A stretch of DNA of 64,000 nt from JAWQFO01 sp033436665 (GTDB taxonomy: Bacteria; Pseudomonadota; Alphaproteobacteria; Rhodobacterales; Rhodobacteraceae), in assembly GCF_033436665.1 (NCBI RefSeq), contig NZ_JAWQFO010000001.1:434001-498000 (forward strand), read 5' to 3'. How positions within the stretch are numbered: position 1 is the stretch's first letter; each line of letters starts with the position of its first letter. The notes under the pieces are model-generated. The model searched no databases. It was given only the letters and a program-made list of their open reading frames with translations, and was not told the DNA's origin. A program made the translations under genes and the position numbers. Below are positions 18,758-25,831 of this stretch, piece after piece.

Positions 18758-20143
18758 ATGCCCGACCCCCTCAACTTCGGCTGGGAGGAGTGGATTTCCC
18801 TTCCCGATCTCGGCCTGCCCGCGCTGAAGGCGAAGGTGGACACCGGTGCGCGCACCTCGGCGCTGCACGCGAGCGAGATCGAGGTCTTCGGTCCCGCCGC
18901 GAAACCCAAGGTTCGGTTCCTCGTTCACCCTGTTCAGAACCGTGACGACCTGTCGATCGCCTGTTCGGCCCCGATCGTGGATCGGCGCGAGGTCACCTCG
19001 TCCAACGGCGAGGCCGAGACGCGCTACGTGATCTCGACCCGGCTCGAGGTCAGCGGCCAAAGCTGGCCGATCGAGGTCACGCTGACAAACCGTTCGGGCA
19101 TGACCAGCCGCATGCTGCTGGGACGCCAGGCGCTCAACGATCACATCTCGATCTCGGCCACCGAGAAACGCCTGCAACCGGATCTCAGCTACGACGTCTA
19201 CCACTCGGCCGCCGTGCGCCGCGAAGCGCCCAAGCGCGCCCTGCGCATTGCCGTGCTGAGCCGCGAGGATAACTATTCCACCCGACGGCTTGTCGAAGCC
19301 GGCGAAAAGCGCGGCCACGCGGTCGAGGTCATCGACACCGCGCGCTGTTACATGGCGATCAACGCGATGGCGCCCGAGGTGCATTACGACGGCAAGCGCC
19401 TGCCGCGCTACGATGCCGTCATCCCGCGCATCGGTGCCTCGGTCACGACCTATGGCTGCGCGGTGATCCGGCAATTCGAGACCATCGGCACCTACTGTGT
19501 GAACGGCTCTGCCGGTATCCTGTCGAGCCGGGACAAGCTGCACGCGCATCAGGTGCTGGCCTCGCAGCGCATCGGCATGCCGGTCACTGCCATCGCCGCC
19601 TCGCCCAAGGACACGTCAAACCTGATGCAGTTGGTGGGAACTGCGCCGGTGATCGTGAAACTGCTCGAATCGACGCAAGGCAAGGGCGTGGTGCTGGCCG
19701 AGACCCGCAAGGCCGCCGAATCCGTCGTCGACGCGTTCCGGGGCCTCAAGGCGAACTTCCTGGTGCAGCAATTCGTGCGCGAAGCCGCCGGAGAAGACAT
19801 CCGCTGCCTCGTCATCGGCGGCAAGGTCGTGGCCTCGATGAAACGCACCGGGGCCGATGGCGATTTCCGGTCCAACCTGCACCGCGGCGGCACGGCGACA
19901 ACGGTGCGGATCAGCAAGATCGAGCGCGAGACGGCAGTTCGCGCCGCCCGCGCCTTCGGTCTGGGTCTTGCCGGTGTCGATCTCTTGCGCGCCTCCGACG
20001 GGCCGAAGGTGCTCGAAGTCAACTCCTCGCCCGGGTTCGAGGGCATCGAAAAGGCAACGACGCGCGACATTGTCGGCAAGCTCTACGACGAGGTCGAGGC
20101 CCGTGCGAAACCGCGGCCGGCGCGGCGACGGCGCGTCGCCTGA
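18758..20143 (+). CDS. rimK: RimB-RimK fusion: aspartic-type protease domain plus ATP-grasp glutamate ligase
   Basis: The 461-residue protein joins two activities usually encoded apart. Residues 1-145 are the RimB/YhcG-like 'ATP-dependent zinc protease' domain with the pepsin-like VDTGARTSALHA motif near 26-37. Residues 160-455 are an ATP-grasp ligase of the RimK type with QGKGVVLAE, VQQFVREAAGEDIR and VLEVNSSPGFEGIE. RimK adds glutamate residues to the C-terminus of ribosomal protein S6, and RimB trims them in organisms such as Pseudomonas, affecting translation. The ATG at 18758 was preferred to an upstream GTG because the protease domain begins there and AGGAGCGC sits before it. Whether S6 is the target here is inference. 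Confidence 0.85.
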   Translation: MPDPLNFGWEEWISLPDLGLPALKAKVDTGARTSALHASEIEVFGPAAKPKVRFLVHPVQNRDDLSIACSAPIVDRREVTSSNGEAETRYVISTRLEVSGQSWPIEVTLTNRSGMTSRMLLGRQALNDHISISATEKRLQPDLSYDVYHSAAVRREAPKRALRIAVLSREDNYSTRRLVEAGEKRGHAVEVIDTARCYMAINAMAPEVHYDGKRLPRYDAVIPRIGASVTTYGCAVIRQFETIGTYCVNGSAGILSSRDKLHAHQVLASQRIGMPVTAIAASPKDTSNLMQLVGTAPVIVKLLESTQGKGVVLAETRKAAESVVDAFRGLKANFLVQQFVREAAGEDIRCLVIGGKVVASMKRTGADGDFRSNLHRGGTATTVRISKIERETAVRAARAFGLGLAGVDLLRASDGPKVLEVNSSPGFEGIEKATTRDIVGKLYDEVEARAKPRPARRRRVA

Positions 20144-20160
20144 CGTTCGGCCGGCGGTAC

Positions 20161-20189
20161 TGGACGCTGGTGCGGGTAAATCCTATATA
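20161..20189 (+). promoter_or_regulatory. Sigma-70-type promoter for the SufT-like gene
   Basis: TGGACG (20161-20166) and TATATA (20184-20189) are 17 bases apart, with an AT-rich start region (AAAAGCTAAGG) following, 30 bases before the ATG. Confidence 0.5.
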
Positions 20190-20218
20190 AAAGCTAAGGT
20201 AAAAAGGTAGAGGTAAGC

Positions 20219-20581
20219 ATGTCCCAGTCTCCCGAACCGCTCGAAGGCGCGCCGCTGATCGCGCCTTCAACGACGGATCACCCGCTTTACGACGGCGTGG
20301 TGGAGGCCTGCCGCACGGTCTACGACCCGGAAATCCCGGTCAATATCTACGAGCTCGGCCTGATCTATACCATCGACATCAGCGACCAGAACGAGGTCCG
20401 CGTGGCGATGTCGTTGACCGCGCCGGGCTGTCCGGTCGCCGGCGAAATGCCGGGCTGGGTTGCCGATGCGGTGCTGACCGTCCCGGGCGTCAAGGACGTC
20501 GACGTGCAACTCACCTGGGAGCCGCCCTGGGGCATGGAAATGATGTCCGACGAGGCCCGGCTCGAACTCGGGTTCATGTAG
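20219..20581 (+). CDS. MIP18-family Fe-S assembly protein (SufT-like, DUF59)
   Basis: This 120-residue protein carries the DUF59 fold: VYDPEIPVNIYELGLIYTID around residues 38-57, and APGCPVAGEMPGW around 68-80 with the conserved cysteine. SufT/MIP18-type proteins help insert Fe-S clusters into target proteins, and PaaD in phenylacetate oxidation is a relative. Presence beside a SufA/IscA-type gene 280 bases downstream supports the Fe-S role over PaaD. In alphaproteobacteria a similar gene ends the suf operon; the rest of the suf genes are not in this window. A promoter-like TGGACG-N17-TATATA precedes it. Confidence 0.88.
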   Translation: MSQSPEPLEGAPLIAPSTTDHPLYDGVVEACRTVYDPEIPVNIYELGLIYTIDISDQNEVRVAMSLTAPGCPVAGEMPGWVADAVLTVPGVKDVDVQLTWEPPWGMEMMSDEARLELGFM

Positions 20582-20763
20582 ACGGAACGCGTCACACGTT
20601 AGAGATGTGCCCGTCACAGTAGCTTCATGTATCGCAGGTAGCGTCCGCGGCGCAGGACCAAGGCTTGTCGGCACTTCGTTCCCGGGTTCCGACACCCCCC
20701 GTTCTTGGCTTGCAAGGGTCCCGGGCGCTCCCCCAGGCTCCCGCCGCACACCGGACCAGACCT

Positions 20764-20803
20764 TTGGCCGCCTGCCGCCACCGCCGGCAGGCGGCCATTT
20801 TTC
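20764..20803 (+). terminator. Strong intrinsic terminator between the SufT-like and SufA-like genes
   Basis: GGCCGCCTGCCG (20766-20777) pairs perfectly with CGGCAGGCGGCC (20785-20796) around CCACCGC and is followed by ATTTTTCC. It lies 183 bases after the SufT-like stop and 60 bases before the next start, so the two genes are separately controlled or the space makes a small transcript. Confidence 0.8.
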
Positions 20804-20862
20804 CACAGGGCCTTGAGCCGGAGCCGGCCACGACATACCTTCTTACGCAAAGGAGCTGTTCC

Positions 20863-21228
20863 ATGTTTTCCATCCCCGGCAAGCAAGCCGTGACCCTGAC
20901 CCCGAAGGCCGCCTCGCAGGTGGTCAAGCTGATGACATCTGGCGGCCACGCCGGGTTGCGCATCGGTGTCAAGAAAGGCGGCTGCGCGGGCATGGAGTAC
21001 ACGATGGAATACATTGACGCAGCCGACCCTATGGATGAGGTGGTCGAGCAGGACGGTGCGCGGGTGATGATCGCGCCCATGGCGCAGATGTTCCTCTTTG
21101 GAACCGAGATCGACTACGAGACCTCACTGCTCGAATCGGGCTTCAAGTTTCGCAATCCGAACGTCACCGAGGCCTGCGGGTGTGGTGAGTCGATCAAGTT
21201 CGACGAAAAGCTGTCGACCGGAACGTGA
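20863..21228 (+). CDS. A-type iron-sulfur carrier (SufA/ErpA/IscA family)
   Basis: This 121-residue protein transfers [2Fe-2S] or [4Fe-4S] clusters to apo-proteins. The three ligand cysteines are present: one in KKGGCAGMEY (about 40) and two in ACGCGESI (about 105). The length is typical (107-122). The ATG at 20863 has AAGGAGC eight bases upstream; the long in-frame extension to the left crosses a terminator and is not protein-like. The next gene starts four bases after its stop, giving an operon with a TfoX-like gene. Which of the SufA, ErpA or IscA subgroups it belongs to cannot be fixed by eye. Confidence 0.92.
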   Translation: MFSIPGKQAVTLTPKAASQVVKLMTSGGHAGLRIGVKKGGCAGMEYTMEYIDAADPMDEVVEQDGARVMIAPMAQMFLFGTEIDYETSLLESGFKFRNPNVTEACGCGESIKFDEKLSTGT

Positions 21229-21231
21229 CCG

Positions 21232-21555
21232 GTGGCGCTGACGCCGGAACAGATCGACCATGCGGTCGAACTCTTCGAAGGCGTCGGCACGATCACCACG
21301 CGCCGGATGTTCGGCGGCATGTGTCTTTACATCGACGGCACGGTCTTTGCCCTTCTGCGCAGCGACGGTACGGTCCTGTTGAAAGCGGTCAACACGTTCC
21401 GCGACCGCGTCGAGGCGGAGGGCTGGACCCGCTGGGAATACACCCGCGACAACGGAACCCGAAGCGCGATGCCCTACTGGGAACTGCCCGAGGCGGCGCT
21501 CGACGATCCCGACGAGGCGCGCGCTCTGGCCCGCGCGTCGCTGGCCGCGATGTAG
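21232..21555 (+). CDS. TfoX/Sxy N-terminal domain protein
   Basis: The 107-residue product matches the TfoX N-terminal domain (RRMFGGMCLYIDGTVFALL around residues 24-42 and the C-terminal MPYWELPEAALDDPDE). In gammaproteobacteria TfoX/Sxy co-activates competence genes; alphaproteobacterial proteins have only this N-terminal half and no proven competence function. The start is a GTG three bases after the SufA-like stop, so expression depends on the preceding gene. Confidence 0.82.
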   Translation: MALTPEQIDHAVELFEGVGTITTRRMFGGMCLYIDGTVFALLRSDGTVLLKAVNTFRDRVEAEGWTRWEYTRDNGTRSAMPYWELPEAALDDPDEARALARASLAAM

Positions 21556-21636
21556 CGACGCGGGGTTCCAGCCCGCTACATTGCCGCCTCGCGGACGGAA
21601 TGCTACGACTTCGCACGAACACGCGCGGAGGACGGC

Positions 21637-22386
21637 ATGAGACGCAAGCTGGCGGCAGGCAACTGGAAGATGAATGGCAGCCGGGAGGCGCTGGCCGAGT
21701 TGCGCGACCTCGGTGCAACGCATGCCGACACCGCGGTCGAGATCCTTGTCTGCCCGCCCTTCCCCTACCTGCTTGCGGCCCGCGATCTGACCGGTACCGG
21801 CCCGGTCGGCATCGGTGCGCAGGATTGTCATGTCGAACCGAAAGGGGCGCATACCGGTGACGTGTCAGCGGCGATGATCGCCGATTGCGGCGCAAGCCAC
21901 GTGATCGTCGGCCATTCCGAGCGCCGCGAGGCGCATGGCGAAAGCGACGAGACGGTTCTAGCCAAGGCCGAGGCGGCACAGGCGGCGGGCCTCGTGGCCA
22001 TCGTCTGTCTCGGCGAAAGCCTCGCCCAGCGGGAGGCCGGCGAAACGCTCGACGTGATCCGGACCCAGTTGGCGGGATCGGTTCCGGACGGCAGCACCGG
22101 CGAGACCCTGGTCGTTGCCTACGAGCCAATCTGGGCCATTGGAACGGGCAAGGTGCCGACGCTCGACCAGATCGCGGAGGTCCACGCCGACCTGCGTGGG
22201 CATCTCTGCGAACGTTTCGGCGACGAGGCCGGCAATAGGTTCCGCCTGCTCTACGGCGGCTCGGTCAAGCCCGGCAACGCCGCCGAGATTTTCGGCGTGG
22301 GCGATGTCGACGGCGCGCTGGTCGGCGGTGCCAGCCTCAAGGCGTCGGATTTCTCGCCCATCGTCGCGGCGCTTGAAAACGCCTGA
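21637..22386 (+). CDS. tpiA: Triosephosphate isomerase
   Basis: TpiA interconverts dihydroxyacetone phosphate and glyceraldehyde 3-phosphate in glycolysis, gluconeogenesis and the Calvin cycle. The 249-residue protein has the catalytic Lys in GNWKMNG (residue 11), His in IVGHSERR (about 93), Glu in AYEPIWAIGTG (about 163) and the phosphate-binding YGGSVKPGN. GCGGAGGACGGC precedes the ATG. It converges with the TRAP operon, with a perfect hairpin at 22389-22406 between the two stop codons. Confidence 0.97.
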   Translation: MRRKLAAGNWKMNGSREALAELRDLGATHADTAVEILVCPPFPYLLAARDLTGTGPVGIGAQDCHVEPKGAHTGDVSAAMIADCGASHVIVGHSERREAHGESDETVLAKAEAAQAAGLVAIVCLGESLAQREAGETLDVIRTQLAGSVPDGSTGETLVVAYEPIWAIGTGKVPTLDQIAEVHADLRGHLCERFGDEAGNRFRLLYGGSVKPGNAAEIFGVGDVDGALVGGASLKASDFSPIVAALENA

Positions 22387-22388
22387 AC

Positions 22389-22406
22389 GCGCGGGTTGGC
22401 CCGCGC
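22389..22406. terminator. Hairpin between convergent tpiA and dctM
   Basis: GCGCGGG and CCCGCGC pair perfectly around TTGG, between the stop codons of tpiA (22386) and dctM (22414). There is no T-run on either strand, so it may act as an mRNA 3' end stabiliser or a rho-assisted terminator for both. Confidence 0.45.
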
Positions 22407-22413
22407 CCCAGAG

Positions 22414-23808
22414 CTATTTCACGATGATTTCCGGCCCCATCATAAGGGTCGGCAACCACGTGCTGAGCGTCGGGACGTAGGTCACCAGGATCAGGAAGAC
22501 GAAGAGCACGGCGAGGAACGGCAGCGCCGCCTTGACCACCGCCATCATCGGCATCTTCGCGACACCCGAGGTGACGAAGAGGTTGAGGCCGACGGGCGGG
22601 GTGATCATCCCGATCTCCATGTTCACGACCATGATGATCCCGAGGTGAATGGGATCGATGCCCAGCTCGATGGCGATCGGAAAGACCAGCGGCGCCACGA
22701 TCACGATCAGCCCCGAAGGCTCCATGAACTGCCCGCCGATCAGAAGGATCACGTTGACGATCACCAGGAACATGATCGGGCCCAGCCCCGCCGCCAGCAT
22801 CGCGTTGGCGACGTGCTGCGGGATCTGCTCGTCGGTCAGCACGTGCTTGAGGATGAGCGCGTTGGCGATGATGAACATCAGCATCACCGTGAGCTTGCCG
22901 GCCTCGAAGAGCGTGTGCCGCGTGTCGCGATGCACGAAGGCGGTAACCAATGCGATCGGCTTGTCCAGAAGCGTCTTGTTGCGCTGGCCCTCGGGTGTGT
23001 GCAGCGGCCCCATGTCGCGGTAGATGAACGTCGCCACGAAGAAGGCGTAGACGGATGCCACGGCGGCCGCTTCGGTGGGGGTGAAGATGGCCCCGGTGAC
23101 ACCGGGGATGCCGTAGATGCCGACCATGATGATGACGATCAGCATCAGGCCCCAGAACGCGTCGCGGAAGCTGTCGAAGATCTCGCCCCAACCTTGCCAT
23201 TCGCCCTTCGGCAGGTCGCGCACCCGTGCCATGATGTAGATCGTCACCATCAGCATAACGCCGGCCAGGATGCCGGGGATGACGCCCGCAAGGAACATCC
23301 GGCCTACGGAGACGTCCGTGGCCGAGGCATAGACCACCATGACGATGGAGGGCGGGATCAGAATGCCGAGCGTGCCGGCGTTGCAGATCACCCCGGCGGC
23401 GAAATCCTTTGAGTAACCGACCTTGACCATCGCCGCGATGACGATGGATCCGATGGCGACCACGGTTGCCGGCGACGAGCCTGAAAGGGCTGCGAAGATC
23501 ATGCAGGCCAGAACGCCCGCGATGGCAAGGCCGCCGCGCAGATGCCCGACGCAGGCGATGGAAAAGCGGATGATCCGCGCGGCCACACCGCCCGTGGACA
23601 TGAAGCTCGACGCGAGGATGAAGAACGGGATCGCGAGTAGCGTGTAATGTCCTGCCATCGCCTGGAAAAAGCTTGCGGCGATGGCCCCGAGCGAGGTGTT
23701 CGAGAAGGCCAGCAGGAAGACCATCGAGCTGAGGCCGAGCGAAACCGCGATCGGCACGCCGACGAACAGCAGGCCCACGATCATCACGAAAAGAAGGACG
23801 ACTTCCAT
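22414..23808 (-). CDS. dctM: TRAP transporter large permease (DctM)
   Basis: This 464-residue inner-membrane protein is the channel subunit of a tripartite ATP-independent periplasmic transporter driven by a sodium or proton gradient. It has about 12-13 hydrophobic segments, the family motif SGSSPATVVAIGSIVIAAM near residue 110 and MVVNMEIGMITPPVGLNLF in the second half. An insertion around residues 225-330 (charged, TPEGQRNKTLLDKPIALV) makes it longer than the common 425 residues. It follows dctQ with three bases between them and ends the operon. The DctP and DctB/DctD neighbours suggest C4-dicarboxylates (succinate, malate, fumarate). Confidence 0.93.
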   Translation of the reverse strand: MEVVLLFVMIVGLLFVGVPIAVSLGLSSMVFLLAFSNTSLGAIAASFFQAMAGHYTLLAIPFFILASSFMSTGGVAARIIRFSIACVGHLRGGLAIAGVLACMIFAALSGSSPATVVAIGSIVIAAMVKVGYSKDFAAGVICNAGTLGILIPPSIVMVVYASATDVSVGRMFLAGVIPGILAGVMLMVTIYIMARVRDLPKGEWQGWGEIFDSFRDAFWGLMLIVIIMVGIYGIPGVTGAIFTPTEAAAVASVYAFFVATFIYRDMGPLHTPEGQRNKTLLDKPIALVTAFVHRDTRHTLFEAGKLTVMLMFIIANALILKHVLTDEQIPQHVANAMLAAGLGPIMFLVIVNVILLIGGQFMEPSGLIVIVAPLVFPIAIELGIDPIHLGIIMVVNMEIGMITPPVGLNLFVTSGVAKMPMMAVVKAALPFLAVLFVFLILVTYVPTLSTWLPTLMMGPEIIVK

Positions 23809-23811
23809 CTG

Positions 23812-24498
23812 TCAGCGCTCCGGGTGCGTGCCCGAGAGGGCTTCGATGTCTTCTTCGGCCTCGTGGCTCACGATCATGGTGTCCTGACGCCCGGCCAGGA
23901 CGCGGATGAAGGCTTGCACGAAGCGCAGCAGTATGAGCGCGCAGCCCACGGGCAGCATTACATAGGGCACTACATCGGGCAGCTTGCTGTAGGCGTCGCC
24001 GTCATTGATCAGGTCCGGCAGGAAGCCCAGCAGCATTTCGGGGAACGGGATCTGATCGGTTTCCATGAAGGCGCGCGACCGTGTCTCGACAAAGCCGGTC
24101 GGGAACCACCGCCCCGAAGTCACATCGAGACCCGCGAACGGCGCCCAGTAGTCCCAGGCGCCTTTCATCAGCAAAAGCGCGTAGATGACGCAGATGCCCG
24201 CAGCCAGGATGGCCGCGATGCGGCGCGGACGGTCGGGGAGCACGTTGGTCAGAGCATCGACGCCGAGGTGGGTGGTCTTTTTCACGCCATAGCTGATCCC
24301 GAAGATCACGAGCCAGGCGAAAAGCGTCGCTACGACTTCGAGGCTCCAGATAATGCTCGAGTTGAAGACGTAACGCATGACCACGTTGACGAAGCTCAGC
24401 GTCACCATGATTCCCAACATGATCGCGATGAGGTTCTCTTCGAGCCGGTCAACGAATGTGCCGAAAAGCCCTGGTTCCTGTCCGTACTTGTCCTGCAT
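23812..24498 (-). CDS. dctQ: TRAP transporter small permease (DctQ)
   Basis: This 228-residue four-helix membrane protein pairs with DctM. Hydrophobic segments are at about residues 20-45 (AIMLGIMVTLSFVNVVMRY, then the amphipathic IIWSLEVVATLFAWLVIFG), 80-105 and 175-200. The central loop between helices 3 and 4 (residues 110-170) is longer than usual, matching the enlarged DctM. It follows the dctP gene after an 83-base gap that holds a 24-base palindrome, and has a GGGGAGGGG ribosome binding site. Confidence 0.9.
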   Translation of the reverse strand: MQDKYGQEPGLFGTFVDRLEENLIAIMLGIMVTLSFVNVVMRYVFNSSIIWSLEVVATLFAWLVIFGISYGVKKTTHLGVDALTNVLPDRPRRIAAILAAGICVIYALLLMKGAWDYWAPFAGLDVTSGRWFPTGFVETRSRAFMETDQIPFPEMLLGFLPDLINDGDAYSKLPDVVPYVMLPVGCALILLRFVQAFIRVLAGRQDTMIVSHEAEEDIEALSGTHPER

Positions 24499-24540
24499 GG
24501 TCTGCCCCTCCCCACGGCCCCTCCCCGTCGGAGCGGCAGA

Positions 24541-24564
24541 ACACGGGCGGCGCGCCGCCCGTGT
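24541..24564 (-). promoter_or_regulatory. Perfect 24-base palindrome between dctP and dctQ
   Basis: ACACGGGCGGCG is followed directly by its reverse complement. As RNA it makes a ten-pair stem with a GCGC loop, 17 bases after the dctP stop. Such hairpins commonly protect the upstream part of a transporter mRNA from 3' decay, letting the binding protein be made in excess over the permease. Confidence 0.6.
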
Positions 24565-24581
24565 CCGGTGTGATCACGCGA

Positions 24582-25583
24582 TCAGTTCTGCGCGTTGAAT
24601 TCCTGCGCGGCAGCGATGTTCTCGGCGCCCACGTCGCCCTCGAACTGCTCCCAAACCGGCTTCATCGCCTCGACCCACGCGGTGCGTTGCTCTTCGGAAA
24701 GTTCACGCACCTCGCCGCCGGCGTCGATGATCGCCTGCTTGGCTTCCTGGTTCACCTTCTCGGATTCCGCATTGCGGGTCACCGTCACCTCTTCGAGGAT
24801 CGTCAGGAACTGGTCGCGCACGCCCTCGTCGAGACCGTCGAGCCAGTCGACCGAGGCCACGACCATGTAGTCGATGATGCCGTGGTTGGTCTCAGTGATG
24901 CCGTCCTGCACTTCAAAGAACTTCTGGCCGTAGATGTTGGACCAGGTGTTCTCCTGCCCGTCGACAACGCCGGTCTGCAGCGCACCGTAGACTTCCGCGA
25001 AGGCCATCGGCTGCGGCGAGGCGCTGAGCGCTTCCATCTGCGCCACCAGCACGTCGGACGGCTGCACGCGGAACTTCAGGCCCGAGGCGTCCTCCGGCAT
25101 CATCAGCGGCTTGTTGGCCGAGATCTGCTTCATGCCGTTGTGCCAGAACTGCAGACCCTGCAGGCCGCGCTTGGCCATCACGCCCTTCATCTGGTCGCCG
25201 ATCTCGGAGTTCTGGAAGGCGTCGACGGCGGCGATGTTCTTGAACATGAAAGGCAGATCAAACAGGCGATACTGCTTGGTGAAGCTCTCGAACAGCGACA
25301 GCGACGGCGCGGCAAGCTGGATGTCGCCGGTCAGCAGCGCCTCGAGCGCCTGCTCGTCAGTGTAGAGCGTGGAGTTCGGAAAAACTTCCATGCAGGCCGA
25401 GCCGTTCATTTCCTCGTTCACCCGCTCCTGCAGCAGCGAGGCGGCGATGCCCTTGGGGTGTTTATCGGTATTGGTGACGTGGCTGAACTTGATGACGATC
25501 TCGCCGTCCTCGCAGGACGCGGCGACGGCGGTTGCGCTGACGCTGAGCGTCAGGGCCGCCAGGGCGGCTTTAACGATTTTCAT
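24582..25583 (-). CDS. dctP: TRAP transporter periplasmic substrate-binding protein (DctP)
   Basis: The 333-residue secreted protein binds the substrate and hands it to DctQM. Signal peptide residues 1-22 (ALAALTLSVSATAVAA) precede the mature domain; the conserved carboxylate-binding arginine is in KFRVQPS (about 173) and the C4-type phrase QENTWSNIYGQKFFEVQ around 215. The DctP subtype plus the adjacent DctB/DctD sensor system favour C4-dicarboxylates. It is the first gene of the dctPQM operon, with AGGAAACTC before its ATG, and is preceded by a 248-base control region with two operator-like repeats. Confidence 0.94.
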   Translation of the reverse strand: MKIVKAALAALTLSVSATAVAASCEDGEIVIKFSHVTNTDKHPKGIAASLLQERVNEEMNGSACMEVFPNSTLYTDEQALEALLTGDIQLAAPSLSLFESFTKQYRLFDLPFMFKNIAAVDAFQNSEIGDQMKGVMAKRGLQGLQFWHNGMKQISANKPLMMPEDASGLKFRVQPSDVLVAQMEALSASPQPMAFAEVYGALQTGVVDGQENTWSNIYGQKFFEVQDGITETNHGIIDYMVVASVDWLDGLDEGVRDQFLTILEEVTVTRNAESEKVNQEAKQAIIDAGGEVRELSEEQRTAWVEAMKPVWEQFEGDVGAENIAAAQEFNAQN

Positions 25584-25831
25584 GAGTTTCCTCCCAGAAA
25601 CGTTGTTCGGTTTTGTCTTCCCGGCGCCCTGAACCGGACGCGCTGACAGCCATCAAACACGCATCCGGCGCGCAAAACAAGAAACTTGCCCGACCACCAG
25701 GCAAGGCAAAGAATTCATAATAAATACAGTGAAAAAAGAGCATTTTCTAAAGCAAAAATCGACGCCCGCGCCGCACCCCGGTGCGAGAATCCACACAGCC
25801 ACGCCCCCGCCTGTGCGGAATCTCGCACAAC
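25584..25831. promoter_or_regulatory. Control region between dctD and dctP
   Basis: These 248 bases lie upstream of dctP on the minus strand. The middle (about 25705-25755) is strikingly AT-rich for this genome and probably holds the dctP promoter. I found no -24/-12 element with correct spacing; the nearest (GGGC...TTGC on the minus strand, 25767-25752) has one base too many between its halves. Two operator-like repeats lie at 25781-25798 and 25812-25829, just past the dctD stop. Confidence 0.5.
25781..25829. promoter_or_regulatory. Two inverted copies of an 18-base operator-like repeat upstream of dctP
   Basis: GTGCGAGAATCCACACAG lies at 25781-25798 on the plus strand. The minus strand of 25811-25828 reads GTGCGAGATTCCGCACAG, two changes away. 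The second copy is itself a dyad, TGTGCG-N6-CGCACA (25812-25829). Their position, 200-245 bases before the dctP start, fits binding by the DctD protein encoded next door. Confidence 0.55.

Noticed and set aside
25752..25767. Sigma-54 -24/-12 promoter for dctP (GGGC...TTGC)
   Set aside because: There is one extra base between the halves, and sigma-54 tolerates spacing changes badly; the regulator also lacks GAFTGA.
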